A DNA stretch of 64,000 nucleotides from Prorocentrum cordatum (GCA_963575745.1 CAUYUJ010017780.1:90001-154000); one strand, 5' to 3'. Positions 31,870 through 43,273 are shown, counted from the first letter of the stretch. Program-made: numbers and translations. Notes: generated by a model from the letters alone, not told the origin.

Positions 31870-33180
31870 ACTCCACGCAGCGGCAGCACGCTGCCACTGC
31901 CTGCGTCCCCTGCCTTCTCGCACGCAGCGACAGCTCGCTGCCACTGCCTGCGCCCCTTCCCGAACGAGTAGTTACTAGCGTAGTAGCACATGAGCTCGCT
32001 CGAGACTAAATTGGCTCCAGACTCGCCTCCCCCTTCTCGCAAGAGGCTTGCCTTGACGAGCCCTTCCCCTGCCATTTCGCGCCGAGGCCATCGAGGTGCA
32101 CCGGTCCGCTGGCCCGATTGTTGCCCCAGCACTTCTCGCACGCGCACTGTCGAGTAGGTTAGCTAGATGAGACCGTCGGGCTCCATCTTCGCCTTCCGCT
32201 TCTCGCAGCCGTGAGCCCGCAGCGCTAGCGTCTGCTGCCACTGCGTGTCCCTCTGTTTGCCGCTCGCCTTTCTCGCAGGCCCAGATCTCAGCGCGGTAGC
32301 TGATCACGTCGGGCTCCACCTCCGCCTCCCCCTCCTCGCCGGGTGGTGTCGGAGTCGCGTGGCGCTCGGCCTTCTCGCATGCCCTGATCCCAGCATTGAA
32401 ACTGATGAGGTCGGCCTTTTCCTTTGCCTTCCACCGCTCGTGTCGTAGCGTGAGGAGTAGGGTTAGGAGTAGGAGGAGCATAGGATTGGGCTTCAACTTT
32501 GCCTCCCGCTTCTCGCCTTGGGTTGCCCCGATCCCCACGCTGTAGCTAATCCCCGCGGGCTCCGACTTTGCCTCCGTCGTCGGCATCGTCCCGTCGAGTG
32601 TAGCTGATGGCGTCGGGCTCGTCCATCGCCTTCGTCGTTCGTAGCTCGTCGTCGTCGCCCTGCAGCTGATGACGTCGGGCTCGTCCTTCGTCGCACGTCC
32701 GTCGCCGTCGCCAGCGCTGTCGCTGTCGTCGTCGGGCTCGGACCTTCCGTCGATCCCAGCACTGTAGCTGATCACGTCGGGCTCTGCCTTCGCCTCCCAC
32801 TTCTAGTAGTGCGGGCGTTGGGCTTGTCCGTCGTTGGTCACGTCGGAGCTCGTCGTCGTCACTTCGTAGCTGACGCCGTCGGGCTCGTCCGTCGTTTCGC
32901 GTCCGTCGCCGTCGACATCGCTATGGCTGTCGTCGTCGGGCTTGGACCTTCCGTCGATCCCAGCACTGCAGCTGATCACGTCGGGCTGTGCCTTCGCCTC
33001 CCCCTTCTCGCAGTTTCCCCTGCGCGGGTAGCTGATGATGGGGGGCTCGTCTTCCGCCGCATCCCTGTGGCGGATGGTGACGTTGAACTCCTTGGTGAGC
33101 ATCGCCAGAGCCTGCTGCCACTGCTCACTTTTCTCGCACTCGCCCAGCCATGCTGGCTTGTGCACTGGCGCGGCCGAGAC
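31870..33180 (-). pseudogene. Decayed pentatricopeptide-repeat (PPR) protein gene
   Basis: PPR proteins bind organellar RNA sequence-specifically through ~35-residue helical hairpins. On the minus strand I see many fragments of that unit: CEKSEQWQQALAML, QPDVISCSAGIDG, EPDVISC, EPAGISYSVGIGA, ADLISFNAGIRACEKAERHA, EPDVISYRAEIWACEKGERQ and GRRQWQRAVAACEKAGDAG. The core words P-D-V-I-S-Y-x-A-x-I and A-C-E-K-x-x-Q-W-Q are typical of dinoflagellate PPR predictions, where this family is greatly expanded. Units are scrambled among frames, shortened or merged, and a ~205-bp segment is duplicated (about 32640-32800 and 32845-32995), so a working PPR stack cannot be made. Start and end are approximate. 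Confidence 0.7.
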
Positions 33181-33890
33181 CTGGTCCTCCGCGGGGAGGG
33201 GAGAACGTGGGGCCTCATCTTGATGTCGGGAGGTGGCGGGCGGGGCGAGAGGGGAAGAGGAGAGGGGGAGAAAAGATGACATCGCGCCTCCGCAGCCGGC
33301 CCGCGGGGGGCAGTGCCACTCCGAAGTTGGCCCCCCGCTGCACGAGGCTCCCCCTGCCCCGAGCGAAATGGCTGGAAGAGGGGAGGAGGAGGAGAAGGAG
33401 GAGGAGGAGGAGGAGCCTCGGTCCTCATCTCATCCCTCATCCCTCCCCTCCTCCGCCTCCTCCCCAGCATCCTCTTCATCCTCCGCCCTCCTCCCGCACT
33501 GCGACCCAGAGGGTGGGAGGCTGGACTGGGATGTGGCGGGGCAGGACACCTGGCAACAAGAGCTAGGCCCATCCTGGGCACAGGTGCATGTACCTCACTG
33601 GCCAAGCCAGGAGGGCGTGCACACCGAGCCGGGGTCCAGCATCGGCCTGGCCAGTTGGCGTCCTCCTAGAACAAGGCATGTAGGGCAAGGCGAGGAAGGA
33701 GAGGGGCATAACGACAGAGGGGGATGTTACACGGCAGGGAGCGGCCAGGCAAAAACATAGCGTTTTCGTTTTTAGGGTTGTGGCGCACCGAACAGACGAC
33801 GAAGAGCTGGATCAGCAGGAAGGGGTAAGAAGAACCATGGTAACAAGCAGAACAAAGTACATAGGACAGAAATCCCAATGCGGCGCTTAC
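33181..33890. other. Gene-free stretch with short GGA runs
   Basis: No supported gene. GGA triplets occur at 33375-33415 and TCC-rich sequence at 33440-33490. Remaining frames lack recognisable motifs. Confidence 0.5.
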
Positions 33891-33892
33891 TC

Positions 33893-34135
33893 CAGGAGGA
33901 GGAAGAGGGGGAGGGGGAGGGAGAGGGGAGGAGGAGGAGGAGGAGGAGGAGGAGGAGGAGGAGGAGGAGGAGGAGGAGGAGGAGGAGGAGGAGGAGGGAG
34001 GAGGAGGAGGAGAGGAGGAGGAGGAGTAGGAGGGAGGGAGGAGGGAGGAGGAGGGAGGAGGAGGAGGAGGAGGAGGGAGGAGGAGGAGGAGGAGGGGGGA
34101 GGAGGGGAGGCAGGAGGAGGAGGAGGAGGAGGGGG
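33893..34135. repeat. (GGA)n microsatellite, long
   Basis: About 240 bases of GGA/GGAG with slips. Gly/Arg/Glu-rich frames here are artefacts. Confidence 0.95.
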
Positions 34136-34394
34136 ATGGGGTTATTATCGCGTTGCTTAGTAGTTGGCTGGCGTTTCTGGGTGTTCGCCGGGTGGGCGCC
34201 CGTCGCCGCCTTATCGCCGCCTCGGGCTCCAGCTGGCGTTTGGCGGTGCACAGACGGTGGTCGCCCATCGCTGCCTCATTGCCGCCCCCCCGCGCTGGCT
34301 GGTGTTTCCGAGCTTTCGGCAGGCATCGTCGCTTCACATAGACTACAACACACAGGCGACCCCATACACACATATCGGTATCTGTATAGATAGA

Positions 34395-34475
34395 TGTGAC
34401 ATATTTATATATATATAGATATGTGTGTATGTATATATATATGTGTGTGTGTGCGTGTGCGCCAACAGATGTAAT
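34395..34475. repeat. (TA)n/(TG)n microsatellite
   Basis: Atatatata, gtgtatgtatatatata and gtgtgtgtgtgcgtgtgcg in sequence, marking a locally AT-richer stretch. Confidence 0.9.
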
Positions 34476-34559
34476 ACGCGTTCATGTATAGTACATGCAA
34501 ATATTTGCGCATACACATATGTTTTAGCCAGCGTGGACCCCACACAGTGCGTTACTGCA

Positions 34560-34800
34560 CTGTGCAAGTACAAGATATGAGTTGTGAGCGTTGAAAGCTA
34601 TGAGGTGACAGATCTGCTGAGTAAGATCTGTGGTGCGAGCTGATGAGGCGGAAACTATACGGTGTAAGCTAGGTAGTGCGAATTCTATGCGAAAGCTATG
34701 GTGTATGATCTATGTGATGTAAGTTGTGTTGTGAAATACACGCAGTGTAAAGCTACGTAAGCTATGTGGTGAAAGTTATGTCGTGTAAGCTCAGAGCACG
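34560..34800 (-). repeat. Short-period repeat related to the ACATAGATTGCAC satellite
   Basis: Degenerate units such as gctatgtggtg, atctatgtgatgtaag and ttatgtcgtgtaagc recur every ~14-24 bases. In reverse complement they match the acatagattgcac motif at 58245-58310, 60175-60235 and 60490-60585. Confidence 0.6.
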
Positions 34801-34857
34801 CGACGGCAACGACGCGGCACGGGCGGCAACGTGGCCAATCTTCGGCACATTCACCCA

Positions 34858-35025
34858 GCGCATGAGGCGGCAACGAGGCGACACCAGCCAGCCACCAGCC
34901 GAAACCCCGACGCACCCACCCAGCGCACGATGCTGCACCAGCCAGGTACCAGCCAAAACCCCGACACACGCACCCAGCGCACGAGTCGGCAGCGAGGCGG
35001 CACCAGCCGAAACCCCGACAAACCA
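34858..35025 (+). repeat. Minisatellite, ~57-64 bp unit, about three copies
   Basis: Each unit holds accagccgaaaccccgac or accagccaaaaccccgac followed by a cacccagcgcacga stretch and a ggcaacgaggcg- or tgctgcaccag-like segment. The ccccgac words fall at about 34905, 34964 and 35015. Confidence 0.7.
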
Positions 35026-35379
35026 ATCAAATCCTTTAGTAACCCAAGCAAGAACCCCTTAAGTGCAAGCACGATTTGGGGAATACATATGTGCATCGCA
35101 TCAATGCATACATGCATGCATCAATACGTAAGACTGCATTGGCGCTTCGCACCATGCACTTTGGTCCCTGAGGTTTGGCATGCAGGCAGGAGGACCATAA
35201 GGTAAACATTAGCGACAAGTCGCTGTTGTCTTTTCTGGCGTCGTCGTTATAAGAATGTGTTTCGTTATCCGTCCCTCCTGTATTCCTCTTCTACCCTGCA
35301 ACTTTCGTCCCCATCCTCAGCTCTCTTTTGCGGAGGCTCATCCTGGGAGAGCCTCTTGGGCGCCTTCCGAAAGTTTTGA

Positions 35380-35730
35380 GGGCTTGCTGGGGCCTTCCGG
35401 AGGCCTCCTGGGTCCCTTTTGGGGGGCTTTTGGGGGCCTCTGGGAGCCTCCCCTGGCCACCCCTGCTTCCAACCGCTGGCTCCCTGAACGACCAGGTCAC
35501 GATTTGGAGTGATTCGGGGGGCGTCTCGGGGCCCTCTTGGGCCGTCGAGGAGGAGGAGGAGGAGGAGGAGGAGGAGGAGGAGGAGGAGGAGGAGGAGGAG
35601 GAGGGGGGCCGTCTTGGGGCTCCTCGTGGAGTGCCTGGAAGCCCTCGTGGTTAGTTTGGGATCGATTATCTGGCCTCCTGGGCGGTCTCGGACGCCCGGG
35701 AAACTGAAGAGCAGAGCATCCCCAAAATCA
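35380..35730. repeat. GGCC/TTGG short-repeat block with (GGA)n
   Basis: Reverse-orientation relative of the block at 17640: ggggccttccggaggcctcctgg, gggggcctctggg and cctcttgggccgtcgagg. A perfect GGA microsatellite (about 35548-35604) is embedded in it. Confidence 0.8.
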
Positions 35731-37455
35731 AACAAAAGGGCACAGGCAGTCAATTCTTGTTTGCGTTTCGAATGCGGGACCCGCCGGGATCCCGGACAGG
35801 AGGGGGCATTCTGACCCAGGACCACCACCACCCACCACATGCGGGACCTCCCCCAGGACTCCCGTTGGCGACACCCCCGGACGGCAATCTGATTCGGGAC
35901 CCCTCCCCCCGGCACCACCACTCCCATCAGGGAAGGGAAAAGAGGCAAGGAATCGAGTTCATTACGATCTTCCTTCTCCTTGTTCGTTCCTCAATTTCCT
36001 TGGAACTGGCGACGACGACGACGAAGAAGACGAAGAAGACGGCGACAGCGTTTCACACGCGCCGAAGGGTCGGCGGATTGAGCGTTCCTTACTTCAGAGG
36101 CCCGACTGTAGTTGGGGAGCATGCCGAGACCAGCTGGACCTACCTGGGAGGGCTGTCCCTGCGCAGCCCGAAGCCTCACCAGCGGGGCGGGTCGGGGTGG
36201 CGGTCGAGGGCGGCAGCTGGCCGTGCAGAGCCGGCCCCAGCGTGCCCGCGCCGCGGTGAGGGGCCGTTGTCGATCAAGCGGCCCGCTCCTCGTCTGCCGC
36301 GGCGACCGGCGGCGGTGTCACGTCGCACGGGGCCGTGGTCAGACGGTGCCTCCTCCTCCTCCTCCTCCTCCTCCTCCTCCTCCTCCTCCTCCTCCTCCTC
36401 TTTCTCCTCCTCCTCCGCCTCCTCCTCCTCCACGCATCGACCCCCAATCGCCCCCACTCTTCGCCAAGGTTTTCCGACGTTCTCGTCAGTTCTCGGCGGG
36501 CTTCCTGCCTCGGGCTGCAGTGCAGCAGCTGTGCCTGGCCGGGCGAGTTCCAGGTGTTCTCGGATTGTCCCGAGCGGCCGCTGGAGGCTATGATCCAAAA
36601 ACAGCCGGCTCAGGGGGGAACGCATGGAGTAGGAGGAGGAGGAGGAGGAGGAGGAGGAGGAGGAGGAGGAGGAGGAGGAGGGAGGAGGAGGAGGAGGAGG
36701 AGGCGGAGGAGGAGGAGGAGGACGAGGAGGAGGAGGAGGCGGAGGAGGAGGAAGAGGAGGAGGAGGAGGAGGAGGGGGAGGAGGAGGAGGAGGGAGGAGG
36801 AAGAGCATGAGCATGAGCATGAACGCTATGGGAGCTCCTGTCGACGAACTATGGAAGTAGCTACGACACAATACAAACACATGCACAGCACTACTCTGAA
36901 CCCCAGAGATTGCAATGCAAAGCTCCAGCGTGGCATCTTGAACGCCCGTATTCGTGAGTGGCCAGGGGCCCTGGCGGCACGCTGTCCGCGCGGGGCCTGG
37001 GGAGCATGCCGAGTCGGCACGCGGCCTGAGGCCGCCCCCCTGGCACCACCAAAAAATTAGAGCTGGCGTCCCTTCCTTCCGCGACCTCTACCCTTCGATC
37101 GAGGTGCGCGGGGGATTTCGATCAGGGGCCCGCCCCACCTATCTACAGCTTCGATGGGGGCCCCCGAACTAGTTCCGATCGCCATAGAGGGATTCGAGGA
37201 GGAGGACGGAGGCTCAAGAGGAGGACCGAAAAGCCTGGAGGCGATCTCGAGCGCAGGACCCGAAAGTCTTCCTGCAAAAAAAAAGCTCCCTGAATCTGCT
37301 ACTACCCCTCATCACTTCTTCCTCAGCCGATCGCGCAGCGCCTGCCCCTCTCGCTCGAGCGCCCCCCTCAGAGCACTGCCCAGGGACGGCTTCCCCCCGG
37401 CCTTCGCGAGCTCTGACTCGAACAGGCGCTGGACTACGAGGCCGAACTCCGTCGG
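35731..37455. repeat. Repeat-dominated stretch: family 3 copy and TCC/GGA arrays
   Basis: No supported gene. TCC triplets fill 36348-36432. A family 3 copy follows at 36460-36590 (ttctcggcgggcttcctgcc, then tgcagcagctgtgcctgg and gtcccgagcggccgctgga). GGA triplets fill 36631-36805. The stretch 36830-37440 is unremarkable; GGA words recur at 37195-37230 near the 3' end of LINE-3. Confidence 0.6.
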
Positions 37456-38986
37456 CTAGGACAGGTACGTTATCTTCGCGACCTCTGGCTTCCCCTCGAT
37501 TTTCTTCGCGCGCTTGCAGAGCAGGTAGCGCACTTCCAGAGGAACCTTCAGCATGCCGTCCTCCTGGCACAGCACCTCGTTGTAGTACTTCTTCATCTTC
37601 GCACGTGCCCCGCCGAGTGGAATCTGGGTCGCCGCGGCGCGGCTCTCCTTTATCTTGACCAACAGCTCCACCAAGGCTGCGTACAGCACCAGGGAGGGCG
37701 GCCCTTGCGCATTATGTGGCGGGTCTTCTCCTTTGGAGAGCGCCTCCTTCTTCGCCTTGGCCCAGTCCTGCGCCTGCTGGTTGTCCCCCACGCCTGCTTC
37801 GAGTAGGCCCACGACGATGGCCGCCTCCGCGGGCGTCAGCACGGTGGTGAAGATGGTCCTCGTCTCTGCCTCGTAGGACAGCGTGGTATTGGCGGTGATA
37901 TCCGTCAGTGCGTCGAGCGAGGACCGCTTCGACTCTCCTCCTGCGCCGCCGCCTCCGCGGTTGCTGCCCGCATGCCTCTTCTGGTCGTTCGTCTCGGCCG
38001 AGCCCGCCGTGCGTTTGCCCATCCATGCAGGACGGTTCTCCATCTGCGAACTTCTGATATACAAACTTTCCCAATGCAGAACTCCAAATTCCCAATCGCT
38101 GAGGAAAATGGGCACGGACATGGACCTGGAGCCCCTTCAGAGACCCTCCTTCGAATTCGCATACAAGACATTTGTAATGTTTAGGTTCACGAACATGTGG
38201 TAGAGCAGTAGCACTTTCTTTCCAACCATATCCTCTCTTGAAACTATTTGCTAGGTGTCTATGTGCCAGGGTCTTGGACATGAATACCTCCAGGCAGCCA
38301 GGACATTGATTTGTATGTGTTAACACACTGCTAAGACTACGAACACCATGACCCGCCCGAATATGCGCATACAGCTTCTGATTAGTAGCGAAAGCCTCCC
38401 CGCAACATACCCCGTCAGTGTGGAACATGCATTTGAACGCCGTTTCTTCTTGCACCCCTCCAGGAAACCCCAAGTCGATAAGTTGATCGTAGGAGCCTCT
38501 GAGACCCACCACTTCGGACCCAAAGAGGCCAGGAGGAGGGACCATTTTCCCAAGAAGCTGTCTTCGAAGAATATCTGGATCAAGCTTGCAGAACTCCTCG
38601 CCGACTTCAGGGCCGGAGAAAAAGGCCGAGATCTTTCCCTCTGCGATGTCCAGAAGGTCCTCTCGCCCCGAGGCAACGCATAGCTTCACGATATCTGCCC
38701 CAGCGCGTTTGGCCCAGGGATTCGCATCAGCGGCAACTGCTCCGTCCACCAATGTCGGCGTCATATCAATAGGCAACGTGCCAAAAACACAAGCAACTTC
38801 CTGAAGGTGATTGTGGAGGCGCTTGATCCACTGCTGCAACCATTTAGCACGGGCAACCTGGACCTCGATCTTCATCGGAGCGACGCCCCAATGTCGTAAT
38901 ACTTCCAAGTTTGACAGCGTGTTTACGTGAGCGCCCCCCCCAATCTGCGGCTTTGCCACGCATGGCCACACGGCCGTAGTGTGCAA
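37456..38986 (-). pseudogene. LINE-3 C-terminal zinc-finger region
   Basis: The 38986-37712 frame is helical at first (WLQQWIKRLHNHLQEVACVF) and then shows C2H2-like units: FKCMFHTDGVCCGEAFATNQ continuing KLYAHIRAGH; NQCPGCLEVFMSKTLAHRHL; and YKCLVCEFEGGSLKGLQVHV ending RAHF. These probably bind nucleic acid. Near 37900 the sense moves into the 38121-37456 frame, which ends with ALVELLVKIKESRAAATQIP and ...VRYLLCKRAKKIEGKPEVAK. The final TAG region at 37456 is a plausible natural end. Confidence 0.65.
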
Positions 38987-39064
38987 TCTTACTGTCGAGC
39001 CTCTGATACTCTTTGTTCGATACTAAAAAAAGCTGCCAGGTTAGCTCGGGCAGAATTGACCACC

Positions 39065-40623
39065 CTACACAAGAATAGACATCTCCTCCACCTCCACGGG
39101 ATGCCAGGAAGATTCCAGATAGCCCCCTGCACGGTGAAATGAAGTAGTAATCGCCTCCTCCCTCTTAGCAATCTCCGCCCCCGCACTTCCCCGATAGTGT
39201 AGTTGCCCCCCAAGACTGTGTTTAACATCAGGTATGCTGCCCAAGATAGGCGGCTGCTTGAAACGTCGACGCTCAATGCGTCTCAACGCCCTCCTTCCTA
39301 GGCCAGCACCTGGACCGACTAAAGAAAATAAGTGTGACTGCTTGGTGGCGTTCTGCTGATAGCCTCCCTGCGCTAGGAAAATGCCGAGGGAAGTGCTGGA
39401 TGTCTGCGCCTTCTTACAGAATTGCCAAACCCCCGCCCCCCAATCTCGAACATCTCCTTCATCTTCGATAAAAAGCTTTGCCGCATCATCAGCATATGTT
39501 GTTAGCGAGACATCCACCACTGCATCTACAAAGGATGGGGGGCCATTAGTGCGTCTGCTTGTTCGTCATACTCTCTCTGGGCATCCTGCCAACCTGCAAT
39601 GAACGGCCAGAAAGCGCGGCAGAAACTGTGCACGGCGAATGGGTCCCCCATCAGTGCGCCTGAGCCTGTCTTGATATCAAAGCGCCCGTTGGACAGGGGA
39701 AGACGCACCGATGCTTCTCGATAGCGCCGCTGAGCGATCACTCGATCTCGCGGCAAAAAAAAAGCTGCATAACTGCTTCGTCGAGGGCTTTCCACGACGA
39801 GGCTCCAAAAGCGTTTGCCATGTCCTTGCCTTGGAGCAAGCTCGAATAGCCTAGCTCTCGTACTCGATACATATTGCACTGTTGAACTAGCATCGCTCCT
39901 TCCTTTCGGCGACCGCGAGCGAACCCGTGTTCGCAAGGTGGTAAACGTGGGGCCCCGCCCCGTCGAATAGTTGTTGCAACGAACCCCATTCCCAATACGT
40001 CAAGCAGATGCACCACCCTCCGTCCACGTCGCCCTCTCCGCCGCCTTCTTATGCAGGGCAACTCCCTGACTGCGGTGCCAGGCAATAGGCGTTCGCATCG
40101 AGGCTCGAATCTTGGCAAATCCTCACAACATAGCCTGCTGGAAAACTGGTGCGTCTTGGCCTGGGTTCTGGCCAGACCAGCCTACACCCGCGAGCTGAAA
40201 AGCAAGACGGCCCCTCGGACGGAACAACATCAGCCAGATCTCCAGCGGCACAGCGTCGCTTGGACATGCTCTCCTTTTTGGTGCCCTCCTTAAGTATTCT
40301 ATAATGCCTTGGATCTCCTCCTCCGCCTCCTCAAGATAATTCGTCCATATCCCTGGCCAGGTAACTACAGTCTGGAGCATGTGCATGCGGCACTCTTGAA
40401 ATTTTACTTTTCTGGATAGCATGCCCCCTCCCCCCCGGGGCGATTCCATGCCCTCCAACCACTCTTCCTCCGCAAGAGCTGAACCTTGCAAATGTGAATA
40501 GTTCCGTTTCTTGCTGCCCCAAGACGAGCCAGAAGCCAGTCTAGAATACTGGTGCGCCTCCGCAAACCTGCGATCTCGCCAGGCGTCGTGCAAAAGCTCT
40601 AAGTACATGCGCTGTTTGTTCAC
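39065..40623 (-). pseudogene. LINE-3 reverse transcriptase
   Basis: The first frame (40623-40123) ends with YLRRAPKRRACPSDAVPLEI and WLMLFRPRG, the entry blocks of RT. After a frame change, 40118-39738 carries SLLQGKDMANAFGASSWKAL with the block A Asp at 39824. The next frame (39936-39526) has KTGSGALMGDPFAVHSF, block B, with its Gly-Asp at 39648. The last frame (39520-39065) has LTTYADDAAKLF with the catalytic Asp pair at 39490-39485. Four consecutive blocks lie in order but in different frames, so the enzyme is dead. The block B wording is unusual among LINE RTs, where a Q-G-D-P core is common. Confidence 0.85.
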
Positions 40624-40743
40624 CCACCGATTCCTTCGCTCCTTACGTGCTGCTGCCGTGACCTCCTTCAGCTGCTCAACTACCTCCTCCTCCTCTTCAG
40701 CTGTGAACGATAACTGGCGGCGAAGTTCTCGTCTGCGAGGGAG

Positions 40744-41893
40744 TTATTTCTCACGTCTCTGACGACATTCTGTTAGCAGCCTCGAGTCAGACTGCCCCGT
40801 ACTGAAAGTCTCAAGGCCGCGTCGTATCAATATCCCGTTCACTACCTCGAAAAACCTATCGGGAGTGGGCACGGCAAGAAGGTGCATGAGCTCGCACTCT
40901 CGTTCAGCGAACTCTTCTTCCACTGCAGCAATCAACTCGTGGCGACGAGTACCTCGCTTAAGAGCTTCCATGAGAGAAGAAAGGCCCCACCTAGCTTTGC
41001 CAACATTCCTCCCCCCTGGTATGAACGATAACCTCCATGCTGCATGTATAAGTATATGATCACGTGGCCTGCGAGTACATATCTGTTGCACTTCTCCGCC
41101 TAGCTTGCGGGGCACACCCGCCTTGCGCAGGTGAGCGACAAACGCACGATGGACAAAAATCATATCAAATCTTTTCTGCTCTCCCTGAGGCCCTGCCCAG
41201 GTCGGGGTGAAGGGGCGCCCTCCGTCGGCGAAAACGAAATCGAACTCCTCGAGTACCTTCCCGAGCATCTTTCCAGACCCAGACTGGTAAAGTTCCCTCG
41301 AAGCTACCGACTCACGAAGAACACTGGTACCAGAAAACCCACCCATCTCCTCAGCAATGCCCATGCCGTCATTCAAATCCACTGCTAAGATCGGCGTAGT
41401 CCTACCACGAGCTTTCCTCAGCACGTCGCCGATCCACTTTGTCAGCAGCTCCACCGCCTTGAAATAGTTCGGCCCGGCTGCAATCACTCTCGGCTTCGGA
41501 GGGAAGTAGGCGGCGATGGGCAAAATATCTAGCCCGCATAGTTTGAGACGGAGCCCATAGCCCCCATCCAAGTAGAGAACGAGGTGGCAGGAGAGGATGG
41601 CCGACGATGCTCGTTTCTTTCATTCTAGATCCCCGGAGAATAGAGCACCCAGCTGTTTTGTTAGTAAACGGGCCTGGGAGCCATCCAACCTGGATAAGTA
41701 CCGATTTTCCAATTCTTCTCCTCGTAACTTGGCCATCCGCTGGAGCCCTCAGCTGGGCCCCGATGAACATAGACACGTCGAAGCCCCTGAAATTGCACTC
41801 CAAATCCTCGATGCGGTCGGCACGATTCGCGCTCAAGGGGTTGAAGGCGGCGACCCTCGGCCATCTCGATCTGGTGGCAGTCCCCGACATCAA
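40744..41893 (-). pseudogene. LINE-3 APE-like endonuclease
   Basis: The 41893-41402 frame begins VAAFNPLSANRADRIEDLEC and contains FDVSMFIGAQLRAPADG, the start and Asn-containing strand of an EEP nuclease. After a frame change near 41540 the 41571-40744 frame gives DGGYGLRLKLCGLDILPIAA, AYFPPKP, PILAVDLNDGMGI (equivalent of the GDFN motif), FTPTWAGPQGEQKRFDMIFV (the D-x-I motif) and RRPRDHILIHAAW (the terminal D-H). Catalytic motifs are in the correct order. The domain would nick target DNA. Confidence 0.75.
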
Positions 41894-41987
41894 CCTTCAA
41901 CTCGCGATGACACAGTGAGAAAGACTGCGTGCGTGACGACTTGACGCCACCAAGCGACCGACGAAAGCTCTGCGCCGACATGTCGTT

Positions 41988-42087
41988 GGGAGGAGGAGGA
42001 GGAGGAGGAGGAGGAGGAGGAGGTGGCGGAGGCGGAGGCGAAGGCGAAGGAGGAGGAGGAGGGCGGAGGAGGAGGGGGGGAGGAGGC

Positions 42088-42119
<32 letters not shown>

Positions 42120-42128
42120 CGGAAGAAG
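41988..42128. repeat. (GGA)n array left of LINE-4
   Basis: GGA/GGC triplets with slips. The array ends in ggaagaag directly before the spliced-leader relic at 42129. Confidence 0.95.
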
Positions 42129-42150
42129 TCCGTAACCATTTTGGCTCAAG
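42129..42150 (+). other. Dinoflagellate spliced-leader relic, one mismatch
   Basis: Twenty-one of 22 positions match the dinoflagellate leader: the seventh base is A instead of G (CCGTAACC for CCGTAGCC), and the remainder, attttggctcaag, is intact. It lies on the plus strand, the coding strand of LINE-4, and abuts the GGA array on its left. Confidence 0.9.
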
Positions 42151-42366
42151 TTCAAAACCTGCGCCGCGAGGCTTCGGGCTCGTCTGCAGCCGCGCGGCAG
42201 GCCCGAAGGAGCTTCAGGCGCAGACCGTTCTTGGGGATCTGGCAAGGGGGGATCAGCGGCCCCTACCTCTAACGGATCGGGGCTTCATGCCCCACAGTTC
42301 AGACTTACTAAACAACGGCTTTCCTTCACGTGATAACGGCTGCTCCACGGCTCCTTTGCCTAAGCC

Positions 42367-42407
42367 GGGGGGGGGGGGGGGGGGGGGGGGGTGGGGGGGG
42401 GGGGGGG
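42367..42407. repeat. Poly-G tract (25 G, T, 15 G)
   Basis: The longest homopolymer in the window, just before the zinc-ribbon codons of LINE-4. A matching 22-base poly-C tract lies at 43623-43644. Both could be expansion products or assembly artefacts. Confidence 0.9.
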
Positions 42408-42411
42408 CGCT

Positions 42412-43196
42412 TGGAAGTGCTCGAAGTGCGGCTGCGGCCGCAATAAGCCCCACTAGACATGGTGCAAGTATTGCAGGGCGCCATGGAGTGACGTCGCAGT
42501 CGTGGAGTTCGAGCAGCAGTCCAGCGTGTGGAGTGGGAAGCGCGACGCCTAACCTTTCCGCGCAGGTGCTGCCAATTCCCCGTTCCGTGGAGTTGCACCT
42601 ACTGGCGAGCTGGGCGAAACGACTTGCCCCAGCTGGCGAGCATCCACCACAAAGCAAGACACAAGGCAGATGTGGAGAAACATCAGTACCAGCTCGAGGT
42701 CATCTGCACCAAGTCTCGAGATGTTGCTACTAGACCGAAAGAAAACGCAGACAAGGCATACAAAAAAAAACAGCCATTCGAGGAGCAGCTCAACCACCAG
42801 CTGGAGGCGCACAACAGAGTTGTCACACAGTTGGGGTATCACGTTGGCCAGACCAAGTCCATCTCAGACAGCCTCGACGAGCAAGAGGCTGCATGCAAGG
42901 CGGCGATCAGTGAGCTCCATGCAGGCGTGCAAGGACCACCGCCGTCACCTACCAGTTCAGCTGGCTGTGTTTCTTTGTCCGATATCACGGATGGAAAGGT
43001 GGACGTCCTCGCGATGTCAACTCAGGAGACTTGTCCGGTCTCAACGACGATGTGGATTTGCCAAAGAGCTAGCAGGAGGAGGCTGAGCGTCGAATCAAAG
43101 ACCTCAAGACCGCCTTCTCACAGACCAGGCCAGAGCTGCGTTCGGCAAGGTCAAAGAACGCGCTGCGGAGCTCAAAAAGGAACACGGGGAACATAA
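42412..43196 (+). pseudogene. LINE-4 ORF1-like: zinc ribbon and coiled coil
   Basis: The segment begins WKCSKCGCGRNKPH, has an in-frame stop, and continues TWCKYCRAPW: four Cys in C-x2-C...C-x2-C spacing, a zinc ribbon of the type seen in RNA-binding proteins. In another frame (42528-43196) it continues with a charged helical stretch, YQLEVICTKSRDVATRPKEN to EEQLNHQLEAHNRVVTQLGY and LDEQEAACKAAISELHAG, likely coiled coil. This matches the usual role of ORF1 proteins in binding element RNA and multimerising. A stop and frame changes disable it. Confidence 0.55.
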
Positions 43197-43273
43197 CAAC
43201 AGACTGGAAGGAAAGAAAAGAAAGACGAACGAGGGCCAAGCAGCCGGAGGAGGCGAAGGGTTGCCACGTTCAG

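Larger units (their letters stand above)
37456..41935 (-). mobile_element. LINE-3: non-LTR retrotransposon
   Basis: Reading right to left, the element encodes an APE-like endonuclease (about 41893-40960), an RT (about 40623-39065) and a C-terminal zinc-finger region (38986-37456). Motifs differ from the other three elements: block B is SGALMGDPF and block C is TYADDAAK. Several frame changes divide the coding line (near 41500, 40700, 40110, 39940, 39520, 39060 and 37900), so it is inactive. No ORF1-like protein precedes the endonuclease; the 5' end stops about 50 bp from a GGA array. I found neither target-site duplication nor spliced leader. Confidence 0.8.
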
